From: Archilochus colubris | Taxonomy: Eukaryota; Chordata; Aves; Apodiformes; Trochilidae | Direction: 5' to 3' | Assembly: GCA_023079485.1 (NCBI GenBank) | Contig: CM041092.1 | Coordinates: 12,289,127-12,353,126, forward strand | Length of the DNA stretch: 64,000 nucleotides | Shown here: piece after piece, positions 49,261-61,112 of the stretch | How positions within the stretch are numbered: the first letter of the stretch is position 1 | Layout: each line of letters begins with the position of its first letter | The notes under the pieces: generated by a model | What the model was told of the DNA's origin: nothing | Database searches by the model: none | The model's input: only the letters and a program-made list of their open reading frames with translations | Translations under genes and position numbers: made by a program

Positions 49261-52200
49261 TGCTCTCCATAACGCACAGCTTCAGGACACCTTGACACTC
49301 AAAATTATACACCAGAAATACTGAAAAACCTCTTCAAATATTCATGCTAATTGATCTCATAACCTAGCACTTGACTGAAAAATGAGTTAGGTTTTTCTCT
49401 GCTGAAGAAATTAAACATGTTCTCTCCCACCTCTACAGGCATCCACTTGAGCCCAAACTTTCATAGAACTGAAGGCATAGGGATGAGAAATACAGCTACA
49501 GATACCCACACAATTTCTTGTCTGTAAACCATGTCCCCAGCTACCCAAACATTTGGTACCCCTTTGTCCTCTCAGTCTTCTCCCAACATTACAAGTGAGA
49601 CAGCTCAATGCACTTTCTGCTTTGGAGCTGGTATCTCCACTCCAAACTCAGACTTTCACAGCTTTATTGCTAACTTACAGAATGTTTATTAGGAAAACAC
49701 CTAGAGAAAATGTATCTTTTGAAAAAAAGGTTGTTGGCCATCCCCAAATCATCAGTGGCATACTGGGAAAGCATGAGCTGTCTTCTTTGGCGCTCTTGTA
49801 ACCAAAGATCAGTTTTTGTTTATCTGAGAATAACCAAGCAAAGACCTTCAGAGGAACCAACCTGAAGCATGCACAGGGGGGGGCCTTTCATCACTGCACC
49901 CCACTGAGATTTTTAGAGCAGGGGACTGGTAGCTGTGAACATTCATTAATGTTTAAGCCTTCCCTTTTGCTGACCAGGGCAACAATACAAAACAGACCCA
50001 AAGCCACATGGCTCCTGCCCTGTCTTTTAGTTGGGACCTGGACACGACCACTCATTCCACGTGTCCTGGAGGAGACTTCTCCATCTTTTACCAGATCCAT
50101 TGTCTCCCAAGTTACAGCCCCTACAGCTACACAACTGCACTGGCAGCTCAAGGCATACTTTGGGACCGTGAGAATCAGCAATCAAAGGAACAAAACATCA
50201 GTTGCTGCAGCACCATATGCAAACTACAGCGCTTGCAAGACCTCAAAGCAAACAACATTAAGTGTAAATAACTTCAGGGAAAGCATGAAGAGGAAGAGGT
50301 CTATTTGTTAGAGGAATAAATTATTCCTGCCTCATCAGGTGCAACAGAGCAACCCTGAGCTCCCAGGACAGGCCCAGTGGGGAGAAAAGGGGTTGCAGGC
50401 TCTCTTTCCCACCCTACTCTGCTACCAAGACACTGTGACTTTGCCAGGAACTATGAGTGTATTACTGATAAGCACAAAAATCTGTATATAATTAACTGCA
50501 GTACCTGCTTAGAAGGAGAATAGAGCAAGCTACCACCTACTGAGAGAAGTGATAAAATAAAGGAGCAAAAACTTTCCACTACTAAAAAACCCCAAGATAC
50601 TATTACCTGAAGTACTTACCACTGTGCAACAGAAACAAAATAGACACCAAACCAGAACTAATTATTGCCCAGTCTGTTTTTCTATTGTCAAAGTTGAGGG
50701 GGAAAAAAATGAACAATGAAAAGGAAATTTTTTTTATGCTATTTTGCTTCTATGACAGCACAGGAGGATAGACAGATGACCAGTCAGACAGGCTTTCATT
50801 CAAATCCATCTTAACACAGAGTGAAATGGTTCCGGAGGTACTTTTTTGCTATATATTCCCCATAAAAGAAACTATGATCATTGCATGTACCCAACAAGAG
50901 AGTTTCACTATACACCATTCAACACATTTAATTGAATTCCCTTTGGCTAGGACACACCAATTGCCCTGCGGATTAGTCCTTCACATCTACATCTTAACCT
51001 CCCCTGGTCACAGCACCACACAGCTTTTCATTCCATCCTTGGAAAATGTCTCTGTTGTGCCTTCTTGGAAGCGGGCTGCACCGTCTGACTAATTCTGTTC
51101 TGCAACATCAGTACTAATCCCCAATGCCCTTAATAAAATGCGAACACACACTTTTCTAGAGCTCTGTTCCCAGAGCAGCTTAACTTTGTAGTGATACGTG
51201 ATAGTGACAACCAGAAAGGTGCAGAGGTTTCTAAAGAGTCACTCTATGCTAACAGAGGAAATATGCACAACCAGGTACTTGCAGTCACTTCTCTCATCCA
51301 GTTTTGACTTTTATTGGTCTTGGTTCCTCAGAAGGATCAAGAAGTTGTACCTGTTCCTCCTTCACACATTTATTTCTCTGACTCACAAAATCCCTCCACT
51401 GTAGCTTGCAGCTTTAACTTTCATCTTAGACAGGACCCTAATTAAAATAAAATAAAAAAACCTCAAAAACAAAAAAACCAAACAATCCTCTGATTGTCCA
51501 GTCCTTCCTAAAGCTTCCAGATCTGCCCATAAATCCCCAAGACTGATGTATCTCACCTTCAATAGCTGTCTCCTTTGTTCTGCAGAGGCATCACCCTTGT
51601 ATATCCTCATATCCTCACAGAAGAAGCTGGGAAAATTGTTCTTTCAGCTGTCCCAAGAAGTTTCTATCTGTTTGGTGAATATATGAAGTTTGGATACTGA
51701 TGATGTGCCTCTCTGCAAATACCAAGCTATGCCATGATGCAGCAATGACATTCTTGTACAGACAGACTCCCCAAATTGTCACAGCTCTGCCTAAGAACTG
51801 TCACACCGCAACAGACAAATGGTCCCGCTCATCTCACACCCTGTCTGACAGCAACCAGTGATGGATTCTTCAGACTAAAATACAGAAAGGTCATTTTCAT
51901 AGCCTTGTATCAGAGCAAGGAAGTAGCAGAGGGCAAGGAATTTTGCACGCTGGGACAGCAGGAGATCTCTTTGTGCTGAGCAAGGTAAAGTGAGAAACAG
52001 GAGGAATCTCTGTCATCAGGCTTGTTCATTTGTAGGCAGAAAGTACTTGGAAATCCTCAAATATGGTACAGAAGCACAAATGATCATACTTAGGACTTCC
52101 CTGTATCTGATTCCTATAAGAAGAAACACTGTTCTCTTTTCATGGAAACATCTTAATCTTTCTTGCAACTTGCAGAGCTACACTCTGTTTAACTAAATAC

Positions 52201-52289
52201 ACCATAAACATACTTTCACTTCTCAAGTTAATCACTATTGCCTTACAGGAGATTAACATCATAAAGCACTTTCACAGCTGATGTGTCTT

Positions 52290-52480
52290 TAAAAACGTCC
52301 CAGAGTTAAACTTGTATAAATAATGTAAGTGACATGGAATATAATTATTAAGTGTTGTCATTTTGGAAGAAAATTAATTAGCAATAGCTGTAGCTGTCGT
52401 GTGTCTATTTAAGCAGTGTGCATCTCAATTAAAATTTAATTGCAGCAGATTCAGTCACAGCAGGGAAAAGTGATGGAAAT
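52290..52480. promoter_or_regulatory. candidate homeodomain-type enhancer segment
   Basis: It holds ATAATTATTAAG, AAAATTAATTAGCAAT and the perfect palindrome CAATTAAA-A-TTTAATTG (52426-52442), in unique sequence. It lies in the proposed 5' intron. Regulatory role is inferred; the motifs are directly visible. Confidence 0.3.
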
Positions 52481-53399
52481 GAAAAGCAGCCTGATTCTAT
52501 ATTGCTGTCTACAAGAGAAAGTGTAGTAGAGACATGGGGGGGGAGGGGAGGAGAGAGGCAGAAAGGTAAGAGAGCAAATTCTCAGGATCCTGCTGCAGCA
52601 CAGTCGGTGTGATCAGCTCCAGCAGGTGCTGTTTGTTCACCAAGCAGATGACTGACAGACACCAGCACCAACAGAGGCTAAAACTGGCCACTGTTGGAGG
52701 AACTATTACTTCATATCACAGTAGATGCAATCACATACCCACTGTGGTACAAGAGGCAGGATCAATCTTCACCTGACTGTGCCCTTTGCTACCATCACCT
52801 CCTTAAAGTCATCCTGGAGAAACCCTGAAACTCTGAGCAGGACCAGGAGGCGCCCTCCTTGTGGAAGAGCCAGAAAGACCTTGAAGTCACTAAGAATAAA
52901 AAAATTTGTTTTGAAGAGGAATAACTCACCTTCAGGTGACTTTGAGAAGCATCTGAGATCCTACTTGGCTTTGGATACTGTCTTTAACAGAGGACAAGTG
53001 TGACTCAGGTACCACTGTCATTCACATGTGGAGAATTTTGGACGTTCACAACAAAATGTTTCAAAGAAATTTTACAGCCAGGAGGACTTAGATACCCAGC
53101 CCCACTCTGCACATGTGACATTGTCCAGTGTCTTTAAGAAGTTCAGCAGTTGACTCACTACACTCTGGAAAATACTGACCTTTGTCTTTACCAAAGTATC
53201 AAAAACAGAGCTATTCCTCCAACATTAATTTCTCAGGATTCAAGTTTTCTGCAACCTGCTTGCTTGAATGAATAATTCACATCTCAGACAAAAAGGGGAA
53301 AAAAAAACTCCACAAAAACGAATATTGCTGTTGGCATGTAGGGTGCAAATTACAGTGAGGGGAAAAAAAATAGTGCGGAAAACCAGAGTTCATTTATGA

Positions 53400-53990
53400 C
53401 AAGTAAATAAAACAGGAAACAAATGAAGTGTTCTAGCCTTAAAACTTGGGCTAATTAGAAAATACTTGCTGAATATAACATCTTTGAACTACATATATAT
53501 TCTTGAAATACTTCTATTAGGCTTCCAAATTAGACAAATATATTCCCTCCAAATTCCCAAGGAACATTCTCTGTCAACCTGAAAATCAAGTTATATTGTT
53601 TCTGACTGACATCATGATTATAATGTAAACTTACAGTGCTTGATCATTTTGTTGATGATGCTAAAACCAGAACAGAATCAAACTCATTCACCTACCAGTA
53701 TGCAACTCTGCCCAGGCATAAAAAAATGTAGCTTTCTGCTGCCAATAATCGGGATAGCAACTTGAAATTATATGTTCATATTAAATATGGATATAGTGAT
53801 GAAGATAACAACAGCAGTCATAATAACAGTACTGTCAGTCTTGTAATGCTACTAAGGTATATTCAAGAACAATGTAGCCCCTGTGAAATTAAGATTTCAT
53901 TAAAATTTCATAAGCCTGATCTGGTTTTTGCTTAAATACAGAGAATATAACTGCTGTTTCATTACCAAAGGCTTCAATTAAAAGTGAAAT
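53400..53990. promoter_or_regulatory. AT-rich unique stretch, possible conserved non-coding DNA
   Basis: About 600 bases with no repeat, containing GGGCTAATTAGAAAAT, CAAATTAGACAAAT, TCATGATTATAATG and TTCAATTAAAAGTG. It directly precedes the CR1 copy at 54085. Regulatory role is inferred. Confidence 0.2.
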
Positions 53991-54084
53991 CAAGCATGCA
54001 CATGTGATCTAACATTAGAGTCTTCAGTTATAACTCTGATGGAGCCAAACCCTTCCTGGTAGTGGCACATGGTATAACACAGCT

Positions 54085-54315
54085 TGGGAAGTTCTGACTG
54101 GACATTTAGAAAAGCTTTTTCTCTAAAGGGCCATGCAGTGCTGGAACAGGCCACCCCAAGAGGTTGGGGCACCTCCGTCCTTGGAGGTATTCAAGACTCT
54201 GCCAGACAAGCTATGGCCAGCTTGAACTGTTGATTAATACAGTCTCCTTTGGAGCTGGACAAGAGAAACCCACGGGTCTCTGCTCCCCCAAAATTGTAGG
54301 ATTCTGTGATTCTAC
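54085..54315 (+). mobile_element. CR1 LINE, truncated 3' end
   Basis: It reads GGGAAGTTCTGACTGGACAT, then TGCTGGAACAGGCCACCCCA, AGAGGTTGGGGCACCTCCGT, CCTTGGAGGTATTCAAGACTC, and ends TAGGATTCTGTGATTCTAC, matching the CR1 3' end and its octamer tail. The usual ATGATCTT-AAGGTC part is replaced by a more divergent stretch. It is 5'-truncated and non-coding, inside the proposed 5' intron of GLI2 and antisense to it. Confidence 0.88.
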
Positions 54316-57300
54316 ACAAATGAAGTTGAGAAATCTCAACAGTTTGGAAGGTCATCCACTCACCTAAGGACCCTCTGCTGCAGCTGCTTGAAATGTTGTG
54401 CATTAACCAATTTCAGAGTGCCCATTGCAAAGGCCACTGGCACTGAACTGCAGGGAAGCTGCCAGGTTTACCACTGTGTATTTTTGCTAAAACAAATGTG
54501 AGGGTATCTGCATCAAAGGTACAACTGATGACAAACAAGCTGAAACATGAATTCAAAATATTACTTAATCCTTTAAAATCAAAATAAAATGAAATGCAAA
54601 ACATTTAACTGTTTGAACATTTCACAAATATTTAAACTTTCAAGCAAGATTATCAGCAGCTTCTTTCTTTCTGCAAAACAATCTAAATCTGGGGAAAGAA
54701 AACCAACATTCCAGCCTGATTTGCAAAAGTTTGCAATATTTTTTAAAGGTTATCAGGTGTTTTCTAACTCAGCATAACTAAAGCCCAAAGAAGAGACAGC
54801 CTGTTCACTGGAACATACCCTGATCTCACAGATCTAATGCATAAAGCACGTGCCTTTCCATGCACAGCACTTGTATACAGTTTATGTGTAAGCTTTCTGA
54901 ATGTTTTCAAATGTACTGAGTAACAAGGTGCAATTTTTAAAAAATCTCTGTTCAATATTCTACATATTAATATTACATGCATGTTTTTCTCCTATATACT
55001 TTTATCTGCTACTAACTAGGACTTGAGACAATTCTTGTTTCAAACGTTTTTCAGCTCACCATACGTTAAATGCATATAAACTTCAGATCCTGAACCAGAC
55101 TGCTGAGCATAGCTTTCATCACTTTGCATTATTTGGTCTTCATTTAGCTGTCAGAAAACCATTTCCTTTCGTCTACAGATTAATTACAGCCTGGTGAGGT
55201 TTCAGCACAAATACCTTTGCCGGTTGGAGCCTCTGCAAAGACCCAGTGATTCATGCAGTATCTATGCCTCTGGAAGGGAAAATAAGGCTGAGGCAGGACA
55301 TGCAAGCTGTGAGAGGATCCGATATCAAAAGAGCTGGAGCCTCCAGTGAACACCCAGCCATACCAACACAAATAAGTTTCTACATGACTTGTGCAAAAGC
55401 CACAGCTAAACCCAACCCGCCGCTTCTGTCGGGCTCTAAGCTGATTTAGCTGCCCCATTCATTCATCTGGGACTAAAGATGACAAGGCAGGAAGCGTCAC
55501 TCAGTAATGAATTGTATGTGACACAAAAAAGCCACAGGTGTGGTTTGAGAGACTATGCGTGCAGCCACTGCAGCCCTGGATTCCAGTTAGATGCTGTAAG
55601 TAACTATGGAAAATGGACAGTGGGAAACTCCGCAGAAATGCGGAGAGCAAAGCAGTCCAAGAACACATTCTCACTTGTTCAAAGCAGCAAGATACACCAT
55701 TTAAACATGTGTCAACTGTATCTGATGACGACCATGTCAGTATGTTAGGTCTGGATGGTTAAACACAAAGAGCTTGATTCTTCGTGGTGCCAGAGCCGTG
55801 CTGCCAGGGAGCTGCCCCTGCCCCTGCCTGCCTCACAGCTGCCTGCCTGCTGCAGCCACAGCTCCACTCCCACCTTCTGCCTTGCTGCAGCCTGGCAGCC
55901 CAGAGTAGCCCCTGCCTGCTCCCCTTCTCCCATGGGCACCTACATCCACAGAGTCCCCTCGGCCAGCCCGGGATGCAGGGAGTGGCCCTGAAGTGTGGTC
56001 AGCTCTCTGCTTTCTGCTGCTTTCTTATTTGGGATGAGATGAAAAGTTCCCCTCCTTTTAGAGCAATGGGGATTAGAAAAAGAGAGAAATAAATATGATG
56101 GGTTTTGCATATTAAAATCTCATTTACGTATGCGGTGTAAGTCAGAGCTTGTAATACCCAAAATGCGACCAAGCAGGTCCCAACTTCTGATCAGGTCTGG
56201 ACACTGACTGTAGCCTCAATAAAGTCATCTCTCTCCACCCTGAACTCCCAGGAAAACTATCCTGACAATCCTCGCCTGCCAACTTCTTGCCATTGCACAA
56301 GCAGAGCTGTTTTACCAGCTGTTATGAGTGTGCATAAGGCCACTTGTGTGGCCCAATTGGGAAATAAATGAAAGATGACAGATGAAGTTGAACTCATCCT
56401 TACAATCAACAAGAACTAAATATATCAGCAAGGCTGCTGTTTGCTCACCTTTCTTGTTGTAAAGCAGAAAATCCTTACTCTGGTCGCAGATCAGCTCAGC
56501 CTCCATTCCTACCACACAGGAGACCTCTCAAAGTGCTGACTTCAGCACAAAAGTTTCTCTGCACGAGCCCTCAAAATTAATACATCCTTACCCCACACTC
56601 TGACGTGTCTAGATAGTCTGTAAAAGTATTGCATCCCCTTAAAAACCTCATATGCCTCTGACACAATATACAGAGTGCAGAGATCTCAAGACCAATGCTT
56701 GCTTCTTCTTCAGCAATATTCAGTGTATTTTTTTTTTTTTCACCCTTTGATGGGGAGGAGCTTTGTTCTTTGGTGTCAACCACTTCTGTGCTCAAGAGAG
56801 ATCCACCTGCTGTGTAGGGACTCTGTGGCTCCCGGGCAGGTACACAGCGAGCTCCACCCAGGCACCAAGGACAATCCCAGAAGTATTCTGGCCTCAAAAC
56901 CAGGCAGAACAGCTAGTCCTTTCCAGTGTTATGTTCTTGCCAACAATAATCAACTGGTGTTTGGGAGAAATTACCAAAAGAGAGGGGGTTTTGTCTGGCT
57001 TTAAATGGTATTAAATACTTGCAGCCCTCTTCAGTAACAAAGGACACAAAGAAAGGGGTGGGGGTGGGGTGAAGTCCTTCTTCTTTAGTTGTTTTTGCTG
57101 GATTTGGAAAGGTTCCTGGATCAAAGCTTGAAAAGCTGCAAGTTTATGGAAGGCACATTAGCAATGCTGAGTGAGGAAAAATTAGTGAAGCATGTAAGAA
57201 AGACAACCGATGCAATCCAGAGGATGTAATCAATGGACAAACTTTAGGAAGAACAATTCACCAGGAGGAAGTGTGCTGGGAGCCTTCAGACAATTCAATG

Positions 57301-57359
57301 GGAGCCACCCCGACCTCAAACCCAAGGCAGGTCACAGAGCATAAAAGCACCAACAGGAA

Positions 57360-57605
57360 GAGATATATTTTAATTCATTAGATCGTATTTTTCAAGATAT
57401 GGAGCCTCAAGGGAAGCCATTATTCTCATATAGATGTACTCCTGTGAAACAGAAGAAAAAATACCTAGACTCCCTGATGCGAGAGGTCAAACAATTACAA
57501 TTTCCTTAATTTCATATCCAGTTGGGAAATTAAACAACAGAACTATGAAAGCTTTACATTTCATTTTGAGGAAAATGGCAATTTAAATTAATTTTTTTAA
57601 TGTTA
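57360..57605. promoter_or_regulatory. AT-rich unique stretch, possible conserved non-coding DNA
   Basis: It contains TTTTAATTCATTAGATCG, CAAACAATTACAATTTCC, TTAATTTCATATCCAG, GAAATTAAACAACAG and TTTAAATTAATTTTTTT. There is no repeat or reading frame of note. Regulatory role is inferred. Confidence 0.22.
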
Positions 57606-57694
57606 TAAGAATTGATGAGTGAGTAGAGGAGGGGGCTTTTCCCCAGTGACCTTCCCCACCACCCTTTTTTAAGCAGTCTTTCTCATACAATAGA

Positions 57695-57711
57695 AAAATA
57701 AATAAATAAAT
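57695..57711 (+). repeat. (AAAT)4 microsatellite
   Basis: Four tandem AAAT units. Confidence 0.9.
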
Positions 57712-58180
57712 CAGGGGAGCATGAAGTCTTTCATGAAAGACCAATTCCTTTGCAGACAAAGCACCAAGTGTTGCTTCACATGAAGCCGTTTTATTTCATT
57801 AGTAGTCTTCTCTGTGCAACTCAACAAGATTTGCCCACAAACTACTTTTCAGAGTTGGGGTTTTAGTCTTTGGAAAGAAGCAGCATCCATTCCTGATGCT
57901 ACAACATATAGGAACAACAGAGGAAACAGGAGACCTGTGGTTCATCTAGCTTTGAGCTACGTCTGTTCCAGGGCAGCTCCCATTAATCACAGTGGAAGCA
58001 CTTCATCTCTTCCACAACCCTATGAACTGAATCATGGTCATTCTTTTCTGGTTCCTGCAGCATTAGAAAAATGTTCAAGGATCTGATTTGTAAAGAACTT
58101 GTTTAAAGTCCTGGCTTCTTTTAAGTCTAGAGTAAGGTAGGTTCCCATAACAGGATCTACATGGAAGAGAGAGATTTGGG

Positions 58181-58202
58181 GGGTACACCAAGAAGTGTAC
58201 CC
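58181..58202. repeat. perfect inverted repeat, 8-bp stem
   Basis: GGGTACAC and GTGTACCC flank a 6-base loop (CAAGAA). Function unknown; possibly chance. Confidence 0.85.
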
Positions 58203-58540
58203 AGCTGCTGTACTGGCTGCAGTCACAGCATCCCCATAGAGCATTCTCAAAGACTTTGCAGTTTCAAGTCACATATTTCTCTCACAGTACTACCCAGCAC
58301 ATGGTATATGTGAAACTTGGTGGCAGCAGCCAGACAGCAAAAGCTACAGCCAGGAAGAATGTGATTAAAAGAAAAGCAAGCTAATACTTGACACAGAGCA
58401 AACAGGCTCAGGATAGACTGCTGGACAAAACAAAACCAGAAAAATAACACTGACACTTGCACAGAGACTATGAGAACAAAAATAGAGCCTGGACACATAG
58501 CTGGCTATAGGGGATAAAGATGAGCAAATAATCTGAAAAC

Positions 58541-58558
58541 TTTTTTTGTGTGTGTGTG
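58541..58558 (+). repeat. T7 followed by (GT)n
   Basis: A short dinucleotide run of about 11 bases after seven T. Confidence 0.9.
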
Positions 58559-59272
58559 CTTCACTGTGTATAAATAAGAATAAGACAGTATTTTTGACCA
58601 CAAATAGCCCATGGAATATCAGGGTTCAATGGGTAGTGTTATCCTGAGGCTCAAGAGGTTATATTTTAAAATTTTAAACCTAGAACCAGCAAGGCAGCAC
58701 AACTCACATTACAGAGCTGCAAACTCTGGCACCCACATGTGGCTCTGCAGACATTAAAGATTTTCTAATTAAAGATGAGACCATTTGCAAGACAGATGAT
58801 TCCAGTTTACTGGCAAGCACGTTGTGGAGACATGACTAAATCACAGCTAAAAGCAAGCTGGGAGCAGCTCACAAGCCAGCTGCACCAGGATGGTCACTCT
58901 GTGTCCCTGGATGCTGGTACAAAAGGTAGGGAGAAAAATCACCTGGCTGCAAGCACTGGAGGCCAAAGTAGTTTGTGTCCTGATACTACAAGGCAATTGA
59001 TGAAAAGGCAGCTGTACCAATAGATATGGGGATACAGAAATGTCCCGTCAAAAGAGGAAAAAACATCAGCCTGTCATTTGCAGGCTGCAGAAGTCCTGGT
59101 GTACATCTGCTTGGAGCAGCCCCTAGGGACCAGCTGTCCTACTGGAGCTGCCCCGTGAGTGGTTCAGCTCCACCTGCAGCCTAATCCCAATCACTGATAG
59201 CAGCAGAATCACACTGCAGGAGCAAGACTACATGGGAATGATGCATACTGAAACCACTGGAAGAACAATTGA

Positions 59273-59293
59273 TAAAATAAAATAAAATAAAAA
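59273..59293 (+). repeat. (AAAAT)4 microsatellite
   Basis: Tandem AAAAT units (TAAAATAAAATAAAATAAAA). Confidence 0.9.
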
Positions 59294-59600
59294 CTCCTAA
59301 GAGACAGTATTATTTAGGCTGTGTGGTAGATGACATGCAGGATTACATTCCAGGGGCCTGGAAGGTCAATCAATGGATTTTTTTTTTGCTGTACTCTTCA
59401 AATTTATGCCTCACTGGCCATCACAAATGCAATCTGTCCCAGCAACCAAGGAGGCAGCTTACACCAAACTGAGCCTGAGATGCTGTGATTCCATCATCCC
59501 TCCTGTTCCCACCTTCCCTCCCTTTCTCTTGCACTCACATTAATACAATTACAATGTCAATCAGTTCTCAGAACTGATCCAGCAAAACACCTGACTCTGG

Positions 59601-59627
59601 AAAAAAAAAAAAAAAAAAAAAAAAAAA
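59601..59627 (+). repeat. A27 homopolymer
   Basis: This is the longest homopolymer in the window. Bird retrocopies with poly(A) tails are rare because CR1 does not use poly(A). I found no recognisable parent sequence or matching flanking duplication, so a simple tract is more likely than a retrocopy tail. Confidence 0.95.
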
Positions 59628-60173
59628 GGAAAATTTCCTAAGTAGGTCTTCTCACACAAGCAGGAGAGACTGGGGAATCCTGGAATCCTGATGCAAGCAG
59701 ACCAGCCAGAAAAGCCCATGAAATGTGCTTTCACAAGGTACTCCAGACAACTTTTCAGCCTCTCAGAAGACAGCATTAAAGTCCTCTGTGTCTCAGGAGA
59801 GGCCACCAGGCAGCAGCTGGAGAACAGCACAGTCAGCAGGAGATGTGCAAAACTCTAACTACTCTGCATTAACCTCTCCTTACCAGCTTTATTAATTTTT
59901 AAACCACAAAAAATAAAAACTGTGTAGAGGGACTTACACAGAGCTGAGCTCAGGGACTTGATGGGGCCAGTAAGGCACCCACCTCGACAGCTGCTCCTTT
60001 GGGCACCTTCTCCCTTTTCGTCCAATAGCCCATCTGCTTTATTTCAGGCTGTAGGGCTGGAAGCTCATAAGGAAATGTCTGGTCTTTGAGCATCACAAAA
60101 TTTAATTTTTGGTTTAAAATGCAAAGTTCCCTAGTTCAAAATATTGCAGTTTCTAGCAGAGCTAGTTAAGGTT

Positions 60174-60195
60174 CTGGGGTGTTTTCACACCCCAG
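60174..60195. repeat. perfect inverted repeat, 9-bp stem with 4-base loop
   Basis: CTGGGGTGT and ACACCCCAG flank TTTC. The stem is GC-rich and would be stable in RNA or extruded DNA. It lies 0.9 kb from the CpG-rich block at 61.0 kb. Confidence 0.9.
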
Positions 60196-60393
60196 TATTA
60201 GAAATCCATGTCAGATAAATGCATTTCCCAAACATGTCATGTCACTGAAGTAACAAAGTCTAATGATTAAACTACTAAATATCTACCACTTTAAAGTACC
60301 ATCACCCTCCAATGAGCATGACACATGGAACCAATGGCCCAGCAAGTTGAGTCTCATCATTCTTACCCCTGTACAACAAATACATTTTATAAG

Positions 60394-60445
60394 CTTTGTT
60401 TCTTCACCTGTGAGATGAGGAAATCTGTGCTTACTCATCTTTGTT
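60394..60445 (+). repeat. possible MIR-like core fragment
   Basis: GCTTTGTTTCTTCACCTGTG, AGATGAGGAAATCTGTGCTTAC resembles the MIR core (CTCAGTTTCCTCATCTGTAAAATGAGG). It is short, so chance similarity is possible. Confidence 0.3.
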
Positions 60446-61004
60446 AAAATTCTTTTGTTTATGTTTTTAAATGGTCTTACAGAACATTTATGCCATTACG
60501 GAGCACTGTGCAAAGTATTTTAGACGTTCCTGCAAAGTACATTGTGTAGGATCCATAAAACAACACTGCTTTTATCTCCCTCTCTCTGCACCCTGCTCCC
60601 TCTCCTGCGTTAGCATAACAAAGAAGATGATGTCTAGAGCACTAAAACAGATTTTTGGAGGGTAAGAGAACAACGGCCAGTGTCTAAATGTATATAGAAG
60701 TGGAGTAATCAAAGTGGAGGAAATAGATCAGTGGTGTCTCAAGTACATCTCAAAGTTTTCCAAATGTAACACTCTTGAAAACTGATATTCTCACCCTCTT
60801 AAATCATTGCTCACCGCTGGAAATCCTGCTTCAAGAAAAATATTTGGCACCCTTTTTGTGCAGCGAGGTACGAAAAGAATAAAAACCCTGCAGCCTGAAG
60901 CTTTTATTGTGGTTTCTAAACCCTGCACTGCTAGAAAAACTCAACAGAAAGTGAAGCTTTCCATGGGTGGTGAAGAATCCTTCTTTCCACACAGAGCTGC
61001 AGAG

Positions 61005-61112
61005 GGTTTGGCCGGCAGGCCGGGGTGCAGGGGTGGGTGGAGGGGGTCTCCCCCCGGACATCAGGACAGGCGCGAACGCCAAGTCAGCCACTCACCCACG
61101 CGCCGCTCCATT
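61005..61112. promoter_or_regulatory. small CpG-rich block, candidate promoter-proximal element
   Basis: About nine CpG dinucleotides fall within roughly 110 bases (GCCGGC, GGCCGGGG, CCCCCGG, GGCGCGAACGCC, CACGCGCCGC), while CpG is scarce through most of the window. GC content is about 70 percent. The block also contains a G-quadruplex motif. Its short length is below the usual definition of a CpG island, so it is a weak promoter candidate rather than a clear one. Confidence 0.45.
61022..61046 (+). promoter_or_regulatory. G-quadruplex motif
   Basis: Four G-runs of 4, 4, 3 and 5 guanines are separated by loops of 4, 1 and 4 bases (GGGG-TGCA-GGGG-T-GGG-TGGA-GGGGG). This satisfies the standard G3+N1-7 pattern. 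It lies on the plus strand, the template strand for GLI2, inside the CpG-rich block. The included TGGGTGGAG is a 7-of-9 match to the GLI consensus, which is too weak to count on its own. Confidence 0.6.

Larger units (their letters stand above)
42351..52289. other. intronic DNA with no gene
   Basis: Contents are an AT-rich stretch at 43080-43340, an A14 run, the reversed CR1 piece at 45177, a short possible repeat at 48876 and the 10-bp duplication at 49241. The rest is unique sequence with no supported gene. Some of 45500-46800 has the feel of degraded repeat, but I cannot name it. Confidence 0.4.
54316..61004. other. intronic DNA with no gene
   Basis: Contents are a C-rich, G+C-rich patch at 55785-55990, a T13 run at 56728, three G-runs in a row at 57055-57069, the hairpins at 58181 and 60174, microsatellites at 57695, 58541 and 59273, A27 at 59601 and a possible MIR core at 60394. 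No exon was recognised. Confidence 0.4.
36079..61095 (-). other. GLI2: GLI2 5' intron (right-hand limit tentative)
   Basis: Everything right of the acceptor at 36079 must be intron up to the preceding exon. I place that exon tentatively at the GTGAGT donor at 61095. If that call is wrong, the intron continues past it. No coding exon is expected here. The interval holds CR1 pieces, a purine-rich stretch, simple repeats and AT-rich segments that look like regulatory DNA. Confidence 0.5.

Noticed and set aside
49949..50311. 120-codon plus-strand frame
   Set aside because: No similarity recognised; a competing 87-codon frame overlaps it and there is no promoter or splice context.
55785..55990. 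GC-rich patch as an alternative GLI2 promoter
   Set aside because: It is C-rich (CTGCC repeats) with very few CpG dinucleotides and no obvious minus-strand donor beside it, unlike the 61.0 kb block.
59601..59627. A27 as the tail of a processed retrocopy
   Set aside because: No recognisable coding or RNA-derived sequence precedes it on the plus strand, and no flanking target-site duplication was found.
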